Source of the DNA: Plenodomus lindquistii
Taxonomy: Eukaryota > Ascomycota > Dothideomycetes > Pleosporales > Leptosphaeriaceae
Reading direction: 5' to 3'
NCBI GenBank assembly: GCA_025504975.1
Contig: JANUWI010000012.1
Coordinates: 310,001 to 374,000, forward strand
Length of the DNA stretch: 64,000 nt
Positions 59,205-64,000 of the stretch are shown here, one piece after another. A model generated the notes under the pieces. It made no database searches. It was not told the DNA's origin and worked only from the letters and a program-made list of their open reading frames with translations. The number at the start of each line of letters is the position of its first letter. Positions within the stretch are counted from its first letter, which is position 1. The translations under genes and the position numbers were made by a program.

Positions 59205-60950
59205 ATGTCTGAAAAGAGGACACCTGAAGAATGTCAAGAGCTGGGCCGCAGATACTACAAGCTCAAACAATATGACAAGGCAATCGAAGTGCTGTCGCAA
59301 GGCATCGGCATTTCCCCAACCCTGGGTCTCTATGATCATCGTGCAGCGACCTACGATAAACTTAACAAGTTCAACGCCGCGCTCAAGGACGCTAGAGAAA
59401 TGATCAGAATGAACAAAGAGGAAGTAAAAGGCTACTTACGTACAGCAAGCGTACTGGAGAAGATGGGCAAGGCAGAGGTCGCGCTTGGGATCTACAAGCA
59501 TGGCATGAAGAATGTGCCAGTGGGAGATGATAACTTCAAGGTATGGTCTTACTATGCTCAACATGCAACCAACCTAACATATGACCAGCTCCTTCAGCAA
59601 CTGCACAACAAACTCACTTGCAAGCTCTCACCAGCTACTGCTGTGGATCCATTCACGGTAATGCCGGTGGAGCTTGTTGAGATGATCTTGGAGTATCTCT
59701 CCTTTCGCCACATGGTCAATTGCATGCGCGTTAGCAGAGGATGGAGAGACTACCTGTCAAAGATGCCCAAGCTATGGATGCATCTCGATCTTTCAGGCGC
59801 TCGCAGGCCCGTGCCACGCTCCTTCGTCGCAGCAGCCGTGAAGCGCTCTGAATCACGCTTGACACGTTTCACCGTACATCGTTTTGAGCATGCTGACATG
59901 CTCACTCGGCTGGCGAAAGCATGCAAGCATCTAGCAGAGCTTGAGATCATCACGCTACCCTACACAATGGCAACAACCCTCATTGACATTGCGAAATCCT
60001 CTCCATCGCTGCAGAAATATGTCATCCACCCGGAGATCGCAATCGACACTGTACAGCAGATTCTGCAGCATAAGCCGGATCTGCAACACGTCGCTTTCAA
60101 CAAGACAGTATGGCCACGGAGAGAACCAGATCAATGGGCAGGCACACGCCCCAATCTGCGAAGCTTCAGCATGCACGGTACGGTACCCAATGAGACAGTA
60201 CAAGTCCCATTGCTCCTCAACATGCCAGCACTAGAATCGGTGTCCCTGACAGGCATACACGCACTCCCCGGCAATGACAACTTCATACCGCCGGTGCCAC
60301 TAGTGAGCCTCAGTTTAAGACAATTCTTCTGCGTGAACTTCCCCATTCTGCCCCCTACCCTTCAACGTCTGGTCTTGGATCTGAAGCTGCCGAAGCACCT
60401 CCCTGCTCACCGGCTCCTCGCATACCGACTACCAGCACTGACGCATCTTGAACTCACCAATTTCACGGACCTTTGTGGCCAGACTATGGAGAACCTGCTG
60501 GACTTGTACACTGATTCTTCCAACGAAATCCACGAGTTAAAAGACGCTACACCCCTCCACTCCATCACGCTACGCGGCACACTCAGACCAGACTCCACCG
60601 AACACGGCCTCTTCAAAACCGCCCACAGCCTATTCACACAATCCCGTCGTATCCTCACCAAATCCCTGCAATCCATCGACCTCTCCACCATGCCCTGCGA
60701 CGACGACGAAATCGAACGTCTATTGAACTACGAGACGGGTATCCAGACCATCGATCTCTCACACACCAGCATCACCGGTGCTAGTATCAAAATGCTCGCA
60801 GACAAGTTGTCCACACTGCGCGTCCTCAAGGCGGATAATTGTCCCAAGATTAATGGGAGAGAGGCGATTGCGTATGCGGAACGCAAGGGCATCGCTGTGA
60901 GCTGTGTGATGAATGAGGGGAAGGGTGGGAGGAAGGTTAGGTATGGGTGA
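59205..60950 (+). CDS. TPR/F-box/LRR protein, Pof3/Dia2-like
   Basis: ATG 59205 to TGA 60948-60950. A 48-nt in-frame segment at 59541-59588 has a GTATGG donor and a CCAG acceptor; removing it joins DDNFK to LLQQLHNKL, so it is probably an intron (565 aa spliced, 581 unspliced). In order: TPR units at about 1-115 (ELGRRYYKLKQYDKAIEVLS; AALKDAREMIRMNKEEVKGY), an F-box at about 130-170 (MPVELVEMILEYLSF...VSRGWRDYLSKMPKLW), then leucine-rich repeats to the end (IQTIDLSHTSITGASI; LRVLKADNCPKING). This architecture matches fission yeast Pof3 and budding yeast Dia2, SCF ubiquitin-ligase receptors acting in replication and genome stability. Confidence 0.88.
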   Translation: MSEKRTPEECQELGRRYYKLKQYDKAIEVLSQGIGISPTLGLYDHRAATYDKLNKFNAALKDAREMIRMNKEEVKGYLRTASVLEKMGKAEVALGIYKHGMKNVPVGDDNFKVWSYYAQHATNLTYDQLLQQLHNKLTCKLSPATAVDPFTVMPVELVEMILEYLSFRHMVNCMRVSRGWRDYLSKMPKLWMHLDLSGARRPVPRSFVAAAVKRSESRLTRFTVHRFEHADMLTRLAKACKHLAELEIITLPYTMATTLIDIAKSSPSLQKYVIHPEIAIDTVQQILQHKPDLQHVAFNKTVWPRREPDQWAGTRPNLRSFSMHGTVPNETVQVPLLLNMPALESVSLTGIHALPGNDNFIPPVPLVSLSLRQFFCVNFPILPPTLQRLVLDLKLPKHLPAHRLLAYRLPALTHLELTNFTDLCGQTMENLLDLYTDSSNEIHELKDATPLHSITLRGTLRPDSTEHGLFKTAHSLFTQSRRILTKSLQSIDLSTMPCDDDEIERLLNYETGIQTIDLSHTSITGASIKMLADKLSTLRVLKADNCPKINGREAIAYAERKGIAVSCVMNEGKGGRKVRYG

Positions 60951-61973
60951 AGTGGGGAGGGGGGGGGTATGCCTCAAGGATTTTTCATTACTATTGCATC
61001 TATCTACCTGTTAGCACTTCTGCTATGGATACATCTCTGGATCCGGTATCTAGAACACGGCGCTGCCTCGATACATTCTCGTATTGATTGTCCTTGGGTA
61101 CGAATGTGACTGTATTTACTCAGTTGAATACACTCTGCGTCATCTCCACTGCACTCTCATAACCTGTCCAACCTGAACACTGGTAATGAGAAATAAGGGT
61201 TACCCTGCAGAGCCCTTGAGTACATGTTAACTCGCCCTCATCACTCATAGATTGGGAAAATAGTCATAGTCTGCGGGGTTGAAGGCCGTCGACAATGTAG
61301 AGCAATCGAAGGTACAGCGCTTAATACCGTAAACACATTAACCAAGACAGAAAAATGCGTTTCTATCTTTGGAAATCCATAGATGTTTGACAAGTAGTAA
61401 AACAGACACATCATTAAAAAGAACCACAGTCGTGAATTTTTCAATCGTTTCATTGATTCAAGTATTGTATGACGCCTATATCCAACCCCCAATCAGGCCA
61501 GATATCCCATCCCTATCTCAAAACCAGAGAAGACACAAAAACACCTCGAAACATAGACTGAGTTGTCTTGATTCATTGTCATAGTCATGAAACCATCATG
61601 TCCCATAGGACGCTCGCGTGGAAAGGCATAAATATTTGATCGAATGACACCGTTGCAATGCTTTCCCGAGACGCCGTGCTGAACAGGAGCGCTTCCATGT
61701 TGTTGAACCCAGCTTTCATTGACAGATTGATTTCCGAGAGTGGTTGAATGTGGAGGTCCCTCTTCCCAAGAAAATTGAGGAGAGGGCATCGCGTCACATA
61801 CTTAAACGAGATGTGATACTTACCAACTTACCGTTGCGCGTAGAGTCGGGTTAATGATGACGGCTCCGTTGCGCAAACCGGCATGTTGATTGTCTCGACT
61901 GTGCGAGACGCTGGTGGTCTAGTGTGAGCACACTGCTTTACACCGACCCGAATTGTCGCAAAAGCGACCGAGC
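60951..61973. other. Convergent intergenic stretch
   Basis: 1.02 kb between the stops of the F-box gene and CDC20. Small frames at 61241-61492 and 61493-61797 have no features. Nothing else recognised. Confidence 0.4.
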
Positions 61974-63773
61974 TTAGCGGATGTTCATCTGCTTGACACC
62001 GCTGGTCTTCATGGAAGCAGAGCCAGCAGCGGCAATAGACGGCTGGCCGGCCTTCTTCTCAAAGACCTTCCAGAACTTGAGCGACTCATCGGCGGCGGCG
62101 GTAGCGAGCATCTGGCCATCGGGGCTGAGGCAGCTGTGAAGAACGCGGGACTCATGAGCGGGAATCTCCATGTTCTTGACACCAGTGGGGTAGCTCCAGA
62201 TGCTGAGGCTGTTGTCAGGGAAGCCGCCAGTGCTGACAATCTCCTTGTAGTGTGTGCTCCATCGCAGGCTGGTGACTTGAGAGTCGGTGGGAATGTGGTT
62301 GATGCGCGCACCAGTGGTGGTGTTCCAGAAGTAGATCTGACGATCGTTGGAGCCACCGCCAGTAGCGAGGAGGTTTGATTGCCAGGGGCACCATGAGACA
62401 GCCTTGACAGCAGCGCGGTGGTTGGTCTTGGTGAATTTGGGGGCAGCAAGGGCGCGGGCGTCCCAGATGTTGACCATGTTGTCATTGGCACCAGTGGCGA
62501 GCTGAGCACCATCGGCGCGCCACTCAAGACCGCAAACCTCACCAGTGTGGGAGACGAGCTCGGCAATCTTGTGTTGAGCAACGCGAACATCGTGGTTGTA
62601 GACGAGACCAGAGCGGGCACCGGTGGAGAGAATGTGCTTGTTCCAGCCCATGACACCAACGCGGGTCTCGTGGCCGAACATGCTGCGCAGCTTGGTCTGC
62701 TCCTCAACGTCCCAGATCTGAACCTCACCTGTGCCAAGTCCAACGCCAACGTAAGCACCATCACCAGACCACTTTACAGACGAAATGTATGTGTCGGCGG
62801 GGCACTCGAGGAGAGATGAGACGGAACCGCTGTCAGCAGACCAGACGTAGACAGAACGCTCCAGACCGATTGCGACTTGGTTGCCAGAAGACCAGTCGAG
62901 GAGGTTGAGGTAGTAGTCATCAACGAGGCCGGGAGCATCGAGGACGCGCTCTGGTGCTGAAGGAATGCGGCGGCGAGACTGTGCGTTGGCGCTGCTGGCG
63001 GGCTTCAGGGGACGGTTGTACTGCGAGCGGAGATCAATGGGCTTTGATGACTCTGGAGGTGCAGGCTTGAAAGCAAGGATGCGGGTGTTTGTGTTGATAC
63101 CACATGCTGACGCAAGAGTTGACTGGTATGCTGCCGCGCCAGGCGCGGGCTTTGAACGTGGACGACCCTCCTCCTCTTCGTCGTCGAGGCTAAGGCCCTC
63201 GAGCGAAAGTGTGACATCCTCCTCAGATCCACGTCCACCAAGGTCGAAAGCGCTAGCAGCAGTAGCCAGGACCTTTGAGCCCTCGCTCTTGGACGACTTT
63301 GGGCGCTGGTCGAGATCGAGCTTACCGGTGCCAACGTTGCAGATGGCCTCGCTCGCAGTCCGGTTGGGAATGAAGCGGTCGGCGGCGTTGTATGCAATGC
63401 GAGTCTTGGTGGGGCGGCTGCGGATGGTGGTGTCCTTCTTCTCCTTCTTTGCCTTTGCAGGCGTCTTTGTGGAGGTGGTGGTGGTGGATCCCGACCCCGT
63501 CAGCGACCATTCTGATACACCCAGCTCGAGGCGACGAGGTGTGTAGCTGCGGGCAATGTTTGACTTTGGTGAATCACGTGTGGTCTTGGAGACTGAACGC
63601 TGGATGCGGGACATGAAGTTGCCGCCATGAATCGACTCGTGTGCCTGCACATCAGGAGTCTGAGTTCGTGGGGTGCGGGGAGAAGGTGTCAAGGGCATCC
63701 GACCGCCAGCGGTGCGGGTAGAGAAGACTGATGAGCGGCTCTTGACCGGAGTCAGGACGGCTGGAGAGGCCAT
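61974..63773 (-). CDS. CDC20: APC/C activator Cdc20 (Slp1)
   Basis: A single uninterrupted frame of 599 aa. The disordered N-terminus is basic and rich in SP/TP sites (LTPSPRTPRTQTP). The C-box DRFIPNR lies at 132-138, followed by the acidic linker and seven WD40 blades from about 285 to 580, starting at RVLDAPGLVDDYYLNLLDWS and containing YISSVKWSGDGAYVGVG, MFGHETRVGVMGWN, SHTGEVCGLEWRADG and SCLSPDGQMLATAAAD. The C-terminal IR dipeptide (QMNIR) docks on the APC/C. DYYLNLLDWS and GLVDD favour mitotic Cdc20 over Cdh1 (which has DDFYLNL). It recruits securin and B-type cyclins for ubiquitination at the metaphase-anaphase transition. Confidence 0.93.
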   Translation of the reverse strand: MASPAVLTPVKSRSSVFSTRTAGGRMPLTPSPRTPRTQTPDVQAHESIHGGNFMSRIQRSVSKTTRDSPKSNIARSYTPRRLELGVSEWSLTGSGSTTTTSTKTPAKAKKEKKDTTIRSRPTKTRIAYNAADRFIPNRTASEAICNVGTGKLDLDQRPKSSKSEGSKVLATAASAFDLGGRGSEEDVTLSLEGLSLDDEEEEGRPRSKPAPGAAAYQSTLASACGINTNTRILAFKPAPPESSKPIDLRSQYNRPLKPASSANAQSRRRIPSAPERVLDAPGLVDDYYLNLLDWSSGNQVAIGLERSVYVWSADSGSVSSLLECPADTYISSVKWSGDGAYVGVGLGTGEVQIWDVEEQTKLRSMFGHETRVGVMGWNKHILSTGARSGLVYNHDVRVAQHKIAELVSHTGEVCGLEWRADGAQLATGANDNMVNIWDARALAAPKFTKTNHRAAVKAVSWCPWQSNLLATGGGSNDRQIYFWNTTTGARINHIPTDSQVTSLRWSTHYKEIVSTGGFPDNSLSIWSYPTGVKNMEIPAHESRVLHSCLSPDGQMLATAAADESLKFWKVFEKKAGQPSIAAAGSASMKTSGVKQMNIR

Positions 63774-64000
63774 GACTACGAGGGTCTTGTACTAGTGGGG
63801 GGGTTAGCGCAATGTGGGGGTGCATGTCTCCGTCTGAGGCTGTCCTACAATATGAGTCTGGTGGTTTGATGCTGGATGTGTAAGGATTAGTATTAGACAA
63901 TGGTGTAATCGATGCTCTGAAGTATTGATTCGAAAGGAATTGATTGCGCGCTCGTGAAATGGAGATGCAGGGCAGTGCGGAGTTGTGTGTGTGGTGAGCA
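63774..64000. other. Upstream flank of CDC20
   Basis: 227 bp up to the window edge; likely leader and promoter. No feature identified. Confidence 0.4.

Noticed and set aside
62009..62764. 251-codon minus-strand frame
   Set aside because: Shifted frame inside CDC20; the WD40 frame is clear.

Overview
The window looks like nuclear DNA of a filamentous ascomycete (Pezizomycotina). Genes are interrupted by introns of about 45-150 nt with GT-AG ends and CTAAC/CTGAC-like branch sites. Proteins include a group III poly-HAMP histidine kinase, a fungal STAND/NACHT protein, a fungal rhodopsin-like membrane protein and a pisatin-demethylase-like P450. A Dothideomycete (Pleosporales-like) origin is my impression from protein similarity and is not proven. 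Gene models were joined by hand from open frames, splice signals and phase, and each joined model closes in frame.

Region 1-13.5 kb is accessory. It holds the end of a Kelch protein, a P450, a galactose-oxidase-like pseudogene with two in-frame TAG codons, a small zinc-ribbon gene (67 codons, two exons), a doubtful coding remnant, a rhodopsin-like membrane protein, an HPP-family membrane protein and an unknown protein. Three diverged copies (221-234 bp) of a TA-flanked terminal-inverted-repeat element, mariner-type MITE in style, lie here.

Region 13.5-42 kb is mostly conserved cell machinery: a Uls1-like SNF2/RING translocase, the Nik1/Os-1 histidine kinase with a GC-AG intron, a RING-type protein, a 14-3-3 protein, the mitochondrial ATPase inhibitor, a DUF5102/Laa2-like AP-1 accessory protein, nucleoporin NSP1, tRNA-dihydrouridine synthase DUS3, a BAP31-like ER protein and an amidase. 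Several are in divergent pairs with short shared upstream regions.

Region 42-54.5 kb is accessory again: a small RING protein, a histidine acid phosphatase with an unresolved 5' end, 3.6 kb without a convincing gene, a SCOC-like short coiled-coil protein, and a NACHT-domain gene broken by five in-frame stops and one frameshift. Most of the premature stops here and in the galactose oxidase fit C:G-to-T:A transitions, which suggests a mutational process such as repeat-induced point mutation, though the sequence context of some changes is not the classic one.

Region 55-64 kb returns to core genes. Mitochondrial processing peptidase beta and succinate dehydrogenase subunit 4 diverge from a 291-bp shared upstream region. 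A TPR/F-box/LRR protein (Pof3/Dia2-like) and the APC/C activator Cdc20 follow.
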